Below are positions 15,751-23,419 of a stretch of DNA of 32,360 nt, piece by piece (the first letter of the stretch is position 1; the number at the start of each line of letters is the position of its first letter). The stretch comes from Paenibacillus xylanivorans (GTDB taxonomy: Bacteria; Bacillota; Bacilli; Paenibacillales; Paenibacillaceae). The notes below the pieces were generated by a model, which saw nothing but the letters and a program-made list of their open reading frames with translations, ran no database searches and was not told where the DNA came from. The stretch covers positions 1 to 32,360 of the forward strand of contig NZ_LITU01000067.1 of assembly GCF_001280595.1 (NCBI RefSeq). The letters are read 5' to 3'. Position numbers and translations under genes: made by a program.

Positions 15751-15778
15751 CCCACGGCAGCCTGCAGCCAGCCGTGGG
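15751..15778 (-). other. stem-loop between binding-protein and permease genes
   Basis: A perfect 7-bp stem CCCACGG/CCGTGGG (15751-15757 with 15772-15778) with a 14-nt loop sits 13 bp past the lipoprotein stop. No T tract follows. Such hairpins often protect the binding-protein message and give it a higher yield than the permeases. Confidence 0.55.
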
Positions 15779-15791
15779 ACACTACATGGAG

Positions 15792-17462
15792 TTATCTGTT
15801 GTTGTAGCGTTCCAAGGCGCCTTGATAGATGTCGATTACATCGCGAATCCCCATATCTTCCAGCTGCTTCACAAAGCTGTCGAACTTGTCGAGCGGCTCG
15901 TTGCCCATTACAAATTTGATGAACATTTCTTCCAAATACGTGTTGATTGCCGTCATCGTCTGCGCTACCTTCTTGCTCTCATCTACAGTAGGCGTAATAA
16001 ACGCGGGCAAAATATGTTTCGCCGCATCGGTCTCCGACCAAATCTGGACCGCCTCGTCCTGTTGCGGGAACGTGTTGGTCGTTTTTTGCTCATGCATCGG
16101 AAATGGACCGTTCGGAACCGTATACTGCGCCAACATCTGTTGTGAAGTGTACTTCTCGTTTTTTACGATCATATCGGTAAATTTCGGAACGCCGTTGTCC
16201 ATCGTGTAGCTTTCGCCTTCAACGCCGAAGTTGTACATCATGGTTCCTTGCTCGCTAAATGCGAAGTCCAGCCATTTTACGATCGTTTCCAGGTCTTTCG
16301 CCGATGTCGTCACGGCCGCGCTTGCTTTCGGGTTATATTTGAAATCGCGCTGTCCAGTGAACGGTTTTTCTCCTGCTTTCAATACCGGATAAGGAGCCGC
16401 TACGAGATCAAAAGCCGGATTTTGGGCTTTGCCGGACTCCAGCCATTTGCCCATGCCGCCGCCCAGCAGGAAAACAGTCGCGCCGGACTCGCCGTTCAGA
16501 AGCCGCTTATCCAGCGTGTTGCGCTCGACGATCGGGAAGTCTTTATCAATCAGCCCTTCGGAATACCACTGGCGGAACAACGTCATAACATCCTTATATT
16601 GCGGATCTAACGGGCCGTATTTCACTTTGCCTTGGTCGTCAATATAGAAGCCCTGCGACGTTTTGTATGCGCCGAAGAACGCCTCCTGCAAATTCATTTT
16701 GTTCGCGTATAGCGCCGTCAGCGGTGCTACGGCACCTTTTTTCTCTTTGAACGCAGTCAGAACCTTATGCCAATCGTCTACCGTTACAGGCAATTGCAGC
16801 CCTAGCTCATCCAACCAATCTTTGCGCAGCATTGGTCCGCGGAAGACTAATCCTTCCGCGTTGCGCACCATTGGGAAGACGTAATATTGGCCACTGTCGG
16901 TTTTCACCATTTTATCGAGCTCGGGATTAGCTTCCAGCATCTTCTTCAGGTTAGGCGCATATTGGTCGATCAAATCGTTTAGCGGTACGATAACCCCGTC
17001 TGAAATCGCCTTCTCCGGTCCACCCGGATAAATACTCCAGTCGTACTCCAGCACATCCGGCAGCTTACTGGAAGCCAGCAACAAATTAAACTGCTCTTCA
17101 GCTTGACCGTCGGTCGGGTGGATGTAGTTCACTTTCACGCCGGTAGCTTCTGCAATTGCCTTCCCGACCGGCGCTTCCGCCAGATTTGTTGTAAATGTAA
17201 TCAGGTTTCCGTTGATTGGAGCCCAGTACGAGAAAGTATCTTTTGTATCCAGCGGATACACCGGCTTATCCGACCCCTCGTTGCCTTTGCTTACGCCATC
17301 GCCGCCCTTATTGCTGACGGCGCTTTGAGTCGGCTCTGTCTTATCCTTGTTTCCAGAGCCCCCATTACTGGAGCATGCGGTTAACAACAATGAAAGTACC
17401 ATTACGATCCCCAGTGTGAGCCGGAGTCTTTTACGAGTCTTGCCGTTGCGATTTTTCGCCAT
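15792..17462 (-). CDS. extracellular solute-binding lipoprotein, LplA/YtcQ type
   Basis: The product has 556 residues. The signal peptide ends in a lipobox LLLTAC with Cys30, so the protein is anchored to the outer face of the membrane. The length and the start of the mature part (DTKDTFSYWAPINGN) fit the large LplA/YtcQ-like group of carbohydrate-binding proteins. A GGAGGGG site stands before the ATG. It is the first gene of the transporter/enzyme operon, preceded by a terminator for the regulator gene and by a cre site. It is expected to capture oligosaccharides produced by the secreted PL6 lyase and pass them to the two permeases. Confidence 0.93.
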   Translation of the reverse strand: MAKNRNGKTRKRLRLTLGIVMVLSLLLTACSSNGGSGNKDKTEPTQSAVSNKGGDGVSKGNEGSDKPVYPLDTKDTFSYWAPINGNLITFTTNLAEAPVGKAIAEATGVKVNYIHPTDGQAEEQFNLLLASSKLPDVLEYDWSIYPGGPEKAISDGVIVPLNDLIDQYAPNLKKMLEANPELDKMVKTDSGQYYVFPMVRNAEGLVFRGPMLRKDWLDELGLQLPVTVDDWHKVLTAFKEKKGAVAPLTALYANKMNLQEAFFGAYKTSQGFYIDDQGKVKYGPLDPQYKDVMTLFRQWYSEGLIDKDFPIVERNTLDKRLLNGESGATVFLLGGGMGKWLESGKAQNPAFDLVAAPYPVLKAGEKPFTGQRDFKYNPKASAAVTTSAKDLETIVKWLDFAFSEQGTMMYNFGVEGESYTMDNGVPKFTDMIVKNEKYTSQQMLAQYTVPNGPFPMHEQKTTNTFPQQDEAVQIWSETDAAKHILPAFITPTVDESKKVAQTMTAINTYLEEMFIKFVMGNEPLDKFDSFVKQLEDMGIRDVIDIYQGALERYNNR

Positions 17463-17500
17463 TGTTCCCCTCCGTTCGTTTCGTCTCGAATAAGTTGGTT

Positions 17501-17515
17501 TGAATACGCTTTCAA
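17501..17515 (-). promoter_or_regulatory. CcpA catabolite-responsive element (cre)
   Basis: Read on the minus strand, TTGAAAGCGTATTCA fits every position of the cre consensus WTGNAANCGNWNNCW. It lies 38 bp before the lipoprotein start, a position suited to glucose repression of the transporter operon. Confidence 0.7.
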
Positions 17516-17616
17516 CATAACGTTAATCCGCTGCTACAAGCTATCGTTAAAACCTAAAATATACTGCAATTTCTCAAAAAAGAGGGTAACAAAACCGCAT
17601 GTTTGCCACTTTTTCT

Positions 17617-17663
17617 TCAAAAAGAAAGCCCGAGAGCTACTTGACTTCCCTGTAGCGCCCGGG
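17617..17663 (-). terminator. intrinsic terminator overlapping the 3' end of the AraC regulator gene
   Basis: On the minus strand CCCGGGCGCTAC and GTAGCTCTCGGG form a 12-bp stem with two non-Watson-Crick positions (17652-17663 with 17629-17640), followed by CTTTCTTTTT. The stem includes the last codons of the regulator. It separates the regulator transcript from the transporter operon. Confidence 0.65.
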
Positions 17664-19991
17664 CGTTATCCCTTCAAATTTTTTGAATATGCGGTGGAAG
17701 GTATTCACATCGTTGTAACCAACCATCAGCGATATTTCGCTGACCGTATATTTCCCGCCGGTAAGCAGCATTTTGGCCTGCACCAGCCGCGTCTTGTTAA
17801 TATAATCGAGCAGAGATTCGCCGGCAAGATCCTTGAACAGTTTGGAAACATACGACGGCGTCATGGAGAAGGCTTCCCCGATCATCGAAATGTTCAGGTT
17901 CTCGTCCTGGTAATACTCGTTGACATATTTCATGACCTTATCGATTAGCGGATTGCTGCAGTATTCGCGGTTATTATTAACATAGCCGCACAGAAGCTCT
18001 AGCATATCGTAAAGCTGGCTGCGCATCTCCCCTACCGTCTTGCATTGCATCAGGCGTTCGATGGCGCGCACTCCGTCAGGCATATCCGGCTTGCCCGTGA
18101 TGCGGATTTCGCCGATTACTTTTTGCAGCGTAGCCATTAGATCGAACATGAGACATTTGGCTGTATGAAAAGGAAACGGCTCCGCCGTCACATTTTTCTG
18201 AATGATCTCCCCAACGAACGCTTTCGCCTTATCGAGCTGCCCTTCGCGAACCATAACGATCAATTGCTGCTCGGCCTTGAGCGGATAAAAATAACCACCT
18301 GGAGCTGCCCCTAGGTTGTCGTTGCCGCCCAGGTCCCCATAATGAATAATACCCCCGCTGCCTGCAATGATACGGTATTCCATCGCCTCGATCGCTTCCT
18401 GGAACGCCTGGAAGATGCCATATTCGCCCTCCTGTTGCGCGCTGATGGCAGCGGTCAACTGAACATGGGCATGATTGGAGATGAAAGACATCGTTTCTTC
18501 CGCGATGTGCCCCAGCTCCCCCCGCTGCTCCGCCGGCGATGTAAGCTTATGGTTGACGATGCAGGCGAGCAACTCCTGGTCCAGCTCTACCGCATAGGCG
18601 TTTACTGACTTTCGCGCGACCTCCTCGACCACGTTGGCGATCAGGAAGTGCAGCAACCGCTTGTTATGGACCTGATCCTCATCCTTCCGATGGAACTTGC
18701 CGAAATGCTCGATGCGCAGCAAAATAACAGAAAATCCGCTCAGCGGGAAACGTAGATCATAGGCTGAGAACGATTCGTGCAATGGGATATGGCTGTCGAG
18801 TTGCCCCTTCAGCAGCCGCTGCAAAAAGTGCGATCTGAGTGTATTGTTATGCTGATTCAGCTTGTAATGAAGCTCCTCCTTCTCATGGAAGGTGCTGCTC
18901 AGCGCCTGCTCCAGAAAGGAGTATTCATTGGAGCCGCGATCAAAGGTAAAGCCCGCCTTGAACGACAAGCTCTGGATCAGCGCATGGATCGGCAGGTAGT
19001 TCCGCTTGAGGAGCCAATACGTCACGCCACCGCCAACAATAAGGCAAAGCAAGATGCTGGCGATCGTCAATTGCTCTACCACGTTCATCTTCTGGTGATA
19101 TACGTTCGCCGGCAGCGTCATCACATATTTCCATCCCGTAATGGATGAGGTTGTGTAGGATGCAACAAGCCGGCGACCGGCAGTCTCGATCTCAAGTTGT
19201 CCCGATTCTCCCGGCATATCGCCATATAGTAGAGCAGGTTCCGACAGCGACTCGCCCGTAGATGCAATGAATCGGTTGTCTTCATCCAGAATAAAGATCG
19301 TACCTTTCTCAGGCGCCGAAGCTTGCTCCAGCAGCTTGCTGCGGTCAATCATGAACAGCAAGACAGCTCCAGGTTGATTCATGATTATTGAGTTCACATT
19401 TTGGGCATACATGACCGTAGGCCGCCACTCATTCTCTTCAGGCACAACAACGGAGTGGTAGCCTTTAATGTACCATTGGTCAAAATATTCTCGAAACGAC
19501 TGGAACGGCATATGCTCTTCAAGGCGAATATGGTCGTATAACGCTTCGATGTTCATACGGTTGTTGCGGGCGATGACCGTATCGCTATTTTTGTAGTAAA
19601 TATAAATGCCTTCAAGAAAATCGTTAGCGATTTCATATACGCGCAAATCATTAGCGATTTGGTATATATCATAGTGGTCCGAATCAGACATATCGGTATC
19701 GGCCGAAATAAATGCTGCGATTCGCCTGTTGAGGCTCACCTCGAGGCTTAGATTCTCGATTCCTTTGAACTGGCTATCTATGGCTTGCTCCATCTGAAGA
19801 AGAATAGATTGGTTGGCACGGTTAATTTCAGCCTTTACAACGTTCAGCGTCGCGCCGTATATAACGCCGCTGATCAGAATGGGCACGAGCAGCACCGAGA
19901 CGTAGGAAAGCATCCAGGTCAGGAATACGCTGCGATTTTTATGCCGGAGCTGCTTCAGATAGATTGTCCACCGGTTTCGAGTTTGGGCCAT
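17637..19991 (-). CDS. membrane-anchored AraC-family regulator (YesS-like, Cache-type sensor)
   Basis: The product has 784 residues. A first membrane segment (about 22-47) and a second (about 308-328) enclose an extracellular part of some 260 residues of the dCache type. A cytoplasmic linker follows (about 330-670). The C-terminal AraC DNA-binding domain (about 683-784) contains ENLNISMIGEAFSMTPSYVS and VSEISLMVGYNDVNTFHRIF, ending GITPGRYREVK. This architecture is common beside lpl-type ABC transporters in Paenibacillus, where the regulator senses sugars outside the cell and activates the uptake operon. It lies 21 bp after the cytoplasmic PL6 gene and is cotranscribed with it. The likely targets are the promoters before 17462 and 21194. 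Confidence 0.9.
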   Translation of the reverse strand: MAQTRNRWTIYLKQLRHKNRSVFLTWMLSYVSVLLVPILISGVIYGATLNVVKAEINRANQSILLQMEQAIDSQFKGIENLSLEVSLNRRIAAFISADTDMSDSDHYDIYQIANDLRVYEIANDFLEGIYIYYKNSDTVIARNNRMNIEALYDHIRLEEHMPFQSFREYFDQWYIKGYHSVVVPEENEWRPTVMYAQNVNSIIMNQPGAVLLFMIDRSKLLEQASAPEKGTIFILDEDNRFIASTGESLSEPALLYGDMPGESGQLEIETAGRRLVASYTTSSITGWKYVMTLPANVYHQKMNVVEQLTIASILLCLIVGGGVTYWLLKRNYLPIHALIQSLSFKAGFTFDRGSNEYSFLEQALSSTFHEKEELHYKLNQHNNTLRSHFLQRLLKGQLDSHIPLHESFSAYDLRFPLSGFSVILLRIEHFGKFHRKDEDQVHNKRLLHFLIANVVEEVARKSVNAYAVELDQELLACIVNHKLTSPAEQRGELGHIAEETMSFISNHAHVQLTAAISAQQEGEYGIFQAFQEAIEAMEYRIIAGSGGIIHYGDLGGNDNLGAAPGGYFYPLKAEQQLIVMVREGQLDKAKAFVGEIIQKNVTAEPFPFHTAKCLMFDLMATLQKVIGEIRITGKPDMPDGVRAIERLMQCKTVGEMRSQLYDMLELLCGYVNNNREYCSNPLIDKVMKYVNEYYQDENLNISMIGEAFSMTPSYVSKLFKDLAGESLLDYINKTRLVQAKMLLTGGKYTVSEISLMVGYNDVNTFHRIFKKFEGITPGRYREVK

Positions 19992-20012
19992 AGGTTCTCC
20001 TCCATGTTAGCT

Positions 20013-21194
20013 TTAGTCGGAGTCGGGGCCGACGTCAATTCTTGTCAGAATAGCCGGACAACGAATATCCACGACATCCGCTTTATGATTGTTAATGCAT
20101 ACCGCCGGAGACGGCCGGTATTCATAGATGACCGCCTGCTCCTTGCCGCATACTCGATTGTAAGCGATTACACATTGCTCCGGCGCATAAGTAATCCGCT
20201 TGCCGAGCGTAATGCCGTGACGACAATTGACAATCGTATTATTCACTACACTGGCACGATAGACGCGCCAATGTTTCCTCAGTTCCTCCTGCGTCGGCGC
20301 CTCGGGATAGCCGTCCGGTCCGCCATCGTAGTTGCCGCCGTCAATGAGCAGCGCATCCAACGTCAAGTTTTCCATATAATTATCAAAAATGTGATGGTCG
20401 TTGCCGTAAATGCGAAGTCCGCCCATTTCTTCCTTCACGCCATCGCCGATAAATACATTATTATGAAAGCGATTTCCATGTCCGTGACGCGCTGTCACTT
20501 GGCCGGCGGAGTTAAGGAATGTGTTGTAGCGAACTGTATTATAGCAGCTTTTTACTGAAATAATCTCGGGCTCTCCGTCGCAATTTTCAAACAGGTTGTG
20601 TTGAATTGTAATATAGCCGTTCGAGAGAGATATGCCGGACAGGCCGAGCCGGATTGCTTCAAGCCCATTGACGACACGCGGGCCTATATGATGAAAATAA
20701 TTATATTCAATGACATCATGCTGCGAGATTTGTTCACCGTCGCCATCAAAAATAACGAGCGGTCCGAGGTCGGCCTTTGGCCCGAACTCGTTGCGTTCGA
20801 TCCGGTTCCAGCCGCTGCCGCTTCCCATCACAGACAGCAGACTATACTCCGCCCCAACCTGTCGCGGCTCAAATCTATTCCGCGCAATCCTCACATGCCG
20901 CGAACCGTCCAGAATGATAGATTCGCGCTGCTCGACCTGGAAATGCAGCCCCCATACCTCTACATAAGCAGAGTTCAAGATGCGTATACTTGATTCTCCA
21001 GCTATCGTCGCTTTTCCTTTATTTACAGCGCGAATGCTTAATATTGCGGTGTCCGATCCCACTTTGCCTTCAATAATATAGTCTTCATTCCGTTCGTAAA
21101 CGCCGTCTGCCAACAAGATCGAAGAACCAGGTTCTGCCCGGTCAATGGCTGCCGCCAACTCGTCGCTACTCGATACCCAATAAATAGTAGTCAT
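20013..21194 (-). CDS. cytoplasmic PL6-family lyase
   Basis: The product has 393 residues, a single PL6 beta-helix domain without signal peptide. It starts MTTIYWVSSSDELAAAIDRA, the usual entry to the fold. K215 in EPEIISVKS and R236 in VTARHGHGN again show the 21-residue Lys-Arg spacing of chondroitinase B-type active sites. Long parts match the PL6 domain of the secreted enzyme at 10259, including GLSGISLSNGY versus GLSGLTLSQGY, so the two are paralogues. GGTGGG precedes the ATG closely. It is the first gene of a two-gene unit with the AraC regulator. It probably degrades imported oligosaccharides further before GH88 acts. Confidence 0.88.
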   Translation of the reverse strand: MTTIYWVSSSDELAAAIDRAEPGSSILLADGVYERNEDYIIEGKVGSDTAILSIRAVNKGKATIAGESSIRILNSAYVEVWGLHFQVEQRESIILDGSRHVRIARNRFEPRQVGAEYSLLSVMGSGSGWNRIERNEFGPKADLGPLVIFDGDGEQISQHDVIEYNYFHHIGPRVVNGLEAIRLGLSGISLSNGYITIQHNLFENCDGEPEIISVKSCYNTVRYNTFLNSAGQVTARHGHGNRFHNNVFIGDGVKEEMGGLRIYGNDHHIFDNYMENLTLDALLIDGGNYDGGPDGYPEAPTQEELRKHWRVYRASVVNNTIVNCRHGITLGKRITYAPEQCVIAYNRVCGKEQAVIYEYRPSPAVCINNHKADVVDIRCPAILTRIDVGPDSD

Positions 21195-21220
21195 TTTCCC
21201 ACCTGCTTCCTATAGAATAG

Positions 21221-21258
21221 GCGGATATGATCCGCAGCCTCTGCAAGATCATATCCGC
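21221..21258 (-). promoter_or_regulatory. perfect 12-bp inverted repeat in the PL6/regulator leader
   Basis: GCGGATATGATC (21221-21232) and GATCATATCCGC (21247-21258) are separated by 14 bases, 26 bp before the PL6 start. No T tract follows on the minus strand. It could be an operator dyad or an mRNA 5' stabilising stem. Confidence 0.5.
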
Positions 21259-21407
21259 AACTTCACAACCTCTATTATGAAAGATACGTTTCCTATGCCA
21301 TAGTGTAAAAAAATGAAGCAATCATAAAAATGTAAACTGAGGCGCAAAATGAGCGGGAATTATCGCCTTGCAAGCTGTAAATCGCAACCTGCCGGTGTAC
21401 AATAAAT

Positions 21408-21447
21408 GAGAAAGGACGTATCCCGACATCAAATCGTGGATACGTCC
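21408..21447 (-). terminator. terminator-like hairpin after the phosphoesterase gene
   Basis: A perfect 10-bp stem GGACGTATCC/GGATACGTCC (21414-21423 with 21438-21447), read on the minus strand, is followed by TTTCTCATTTATT. It lies 30 bp past the stop at 21477. The T tract is moderate. Confidence 0.55.
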
Positions 21448-21476
21448 CCATTGTTGTTGCCTGCTCTCCCGCCCGC

Positions 21477-22187
21477 TTACCCGAAAAAGAAGTACGCAAC
21501 CTTCATCTCTTCTTCTTTCAACAGCAACTTTTGTGCCGCTTCGAGCAAAGGCGTGCGGTCATAGACAAGACTTTTCATCGCTATTTTGCCATCGGTAATC
21601 GTGAAATAGTGCGCTTCTTTCGACGGATCGTCGCGACGGCGGTAGGACACGCTTCCCGGATTCAGCCACAAACTGTCGTCACTCAAATAATGAATGCATC
21701 TGCGATGTGTATGTCCGAAAATAATGCGGCGATTTTCTTCGGCACCAATTGTCCTGCCGTTGCGTTCTGCCCAGAAAGCATCGTACTTGGGCAAGCTATC
21801 AATCGTCAAATAGTTTTCGTACAGATGCTGCATTGTATAGTTATAGCCGTCCATCTTGAATGTGCGGTAGACCGGTGTGCTTTCGAGGAAGGAAATTTCC
21901 GCTTCGCCGAGCAGCCTTGCATTGTAATGCGCCCACTTGATCTCATCCTCCGCCACATCATGACCGCTATTGCCGTTTCGGTACAGGTCGATAATAATAT
22001 CGTCATGGTTACCGCGAACGCATTTCGCATCGTTCTTATGCACCCATTCGATAACTTCCCGCGGGAAAGGACCGTAGTCTACAAGATCTCCAGCGCAATA
22101 AATCACGTCACAGTCGGATTCTGCCTTGCGGATCGATTCCAGCGTTTTGACGTTGCTGTGAATATCCGAAATAATTAAAGCTTTCAT
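21477..22187 (-). CDS. calcineurin-type metallophosphoesterase (YfcE/MPP-like)
   Basis: The product has 236 residues. The metal-binding series of the family is complete: D8-I-H10, G33-D34 (GDLVDYGP), G59-N60-H61-D62 and the late GHTHRR, with LNPGSV after it. These bind two metal ions and hydrolyse phosphomonoesters or diesters. The substrate cannot be told. The ATG is overlapped by the stop of a small upstream frame (ATGA), and a GGGAG lies about 11 bases before it. A hairpin terminator follows the gene, so it is probably a separate unit from the polysaccharide locus although it points the same way. Confidence 0.9.
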   Translation of the reverse strand: MKALIISDIHSNVKTLESIRKAESDCDVIYCAGDLVDYGPFPREVIEWVHKNDAKCVRGNHDDIIIDLYRNGNSGHDVAEDEIKWAHYNARLLGEAEISFLESTPVYRTFKMDGYNYTMQHLYENYLTIDSLPKYDAFWAERNGRTIGAEENRRIIFGHTHRRCIHYLSDDSLWLNPGSVSYRRRDDPSKEAHYFTITDGKIAMKSLVYDRTPLLEAAQKLLLKEEEMKVAYFFFG

Positions 22188-22399
22188 AATCGATTCAACT
22201 CCCTAAGATTCAACATTCTCAGCAGTACCGCAGCAGCTATATTCAGGGTGTAGACATTGCATATCAGGCTGTTCTCTTCGTTTTTTAACTCCATGTTCAA
22301 TCGGTTCACCCCCGGCAAATGCGGAATGCTGTCTCTCGAAGACAGCAGCAAACACTCCGACATTTCGGATTTAAGTGTTCTCCCATTTGTCGAGCCCAC
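22184..22399 (-). CDS. possible small protein or leader overlapping the phosphoesterase
   Basis: A 71-codon frame opens at a GTG (22397-22399) preceded by GAGGGAGG and ends in a TGA that overlaps the phosphoesterase ATG by the ATGA arrangement. The last part contains a hydrophobic stretch (LNIAAAVLLRMLNL). I recognise no family. The DNA also carries hairpins, including TGCTGTC/GACAGCA at 22327-22347 and a nested AACACT/AGTGTT stem, so it might instead be structured leader RNA. The coding call is tentative. Confidence 0.35.
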   Translation of the reverse strand: MGSTNGRTLKSEMSECLLLSSRDSIPHLPGVNRLNMELKNEENSLICNVYTLNIAAAVLLRMLNLRELNRL

Positions 22400-22670
22400 T
22401 CTCCCTCCCTCTTTATATAAAAAGATGGAACCTTGATAAATCGTCAAAAGCTAAAATCGCCCTCAATTATTCCAACTTCTTATCTACAATTTTGGGAACG
22501 GACATCAAATCTTAAAAAAGTCACTCAAATGATCGGTATATTTGGAGGAATAGCCGCTGCCACAACTAAATAATCTGGCCTCCTTGTCATGGACACTTAA
22601 AAAGAAGGCTGCAAGGTAGCCGACCGTGTACCATGAAGAAAGTTCATGTAGACATCAAAGCTTATTATTT

Positions 22671-22814
22671 TTATCCATTATTGTCCCGCACTGCAAATTT
22701 ATCAGCTAAAAACTCCGGAGAAACTTGAACGGGAATTTCATTATCGGAGAGGGCTTCGTTAAAGCAAGTTGTAAACTCTTGTAATTCAAAATCCTCAACA
22801 TTTTTGATCAACAT
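22671..22814 (-). pseudogene. N-terminal fragment of a GNAT acetyltransferase
   Basis: A 47-residue frame starts at an ATG behind AGGAG (ten bases). It reads MLIKNVEDFELQEFTTCFNE followed by ALSDNEIPVQV, the typical first helix region (CFNEAFSDY) of a GNAT-type enzyme. It stops at 22671 before any acetyl-CoA binding motif. It is a truncated remnant with an intact translation start. The 220 bp before it (22448-22670) hold nothing I can support. Confidence 0.5.
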
Positions 22815-22895
22815 GTAGTTCTTTCTCCTTTTCTTTTATAACTTATGCCTCATCCACTGCTGGCTCATAGGGAGTCAAGATGCATTCAACCGCCT

Positions 22896-23290
22896 TCAAG
22901 TTGCCCTGCTATCCGTCGGGAATGAGTCCAAGTTCTTGTTCCTTGATAAGTTTTCATGTACATTTACTTTTAAAAAAAGCCCATCAAGGTTAAATTGAAC
23001 ATAAACTAACCTGGGTATTGGCCCATTTCCAATCACATTCCAGATACCATCTTCAATCCTAGAGTTTACAGTCTGTATTAAGAAATGATTGGTTTCCATG
23101 GATACCAAATCATATACAATCATACAATCTGATATCCTTCCTTCAGAAACAACTTCCTAAATGCTTGTATTCCTCTGGTCTCCATGGTGGTTGTCCATTG
23201 GAAATATTCCTGAATATTATGTCCTTATGCAAGAGTTCAGCCATTCTTTCAATTTCAAATGAATTGTATGTTTCAAGACAAAAAGTATGC
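22896..23290 (-). pseudogene. NTF2/SnoaL-like protein remnant, frameshifted
   Basis: On the minus strand a frame reads ETYNSFEIERMAELLHKDII then FRNISNG. A neighbouring frame continues METRGIQAFRKLF. Together they resemble the start of a SnoaL-like NTF2-fold protein. A third frame of 75 residues (22896-23123) follows and is not clearly related. No intact gene can be assembled. A fragment AGTCCAAGTTCTTGTTCC near 22926 resembles the boxes of the dispersed repeat. Confidence 0.4.
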
Positions 23291-23419
23291 TGTCCATCTG
23301 CCTATATGTAAATATAAATCTAGGATTAGTCTTCATTTCCCTCTTCAATTTTACGATAAATAGTATGGGGTTATACGAATAACCATATTGTTTTAACTAC
23401 TTCCAAGGGGGAACAGAAC

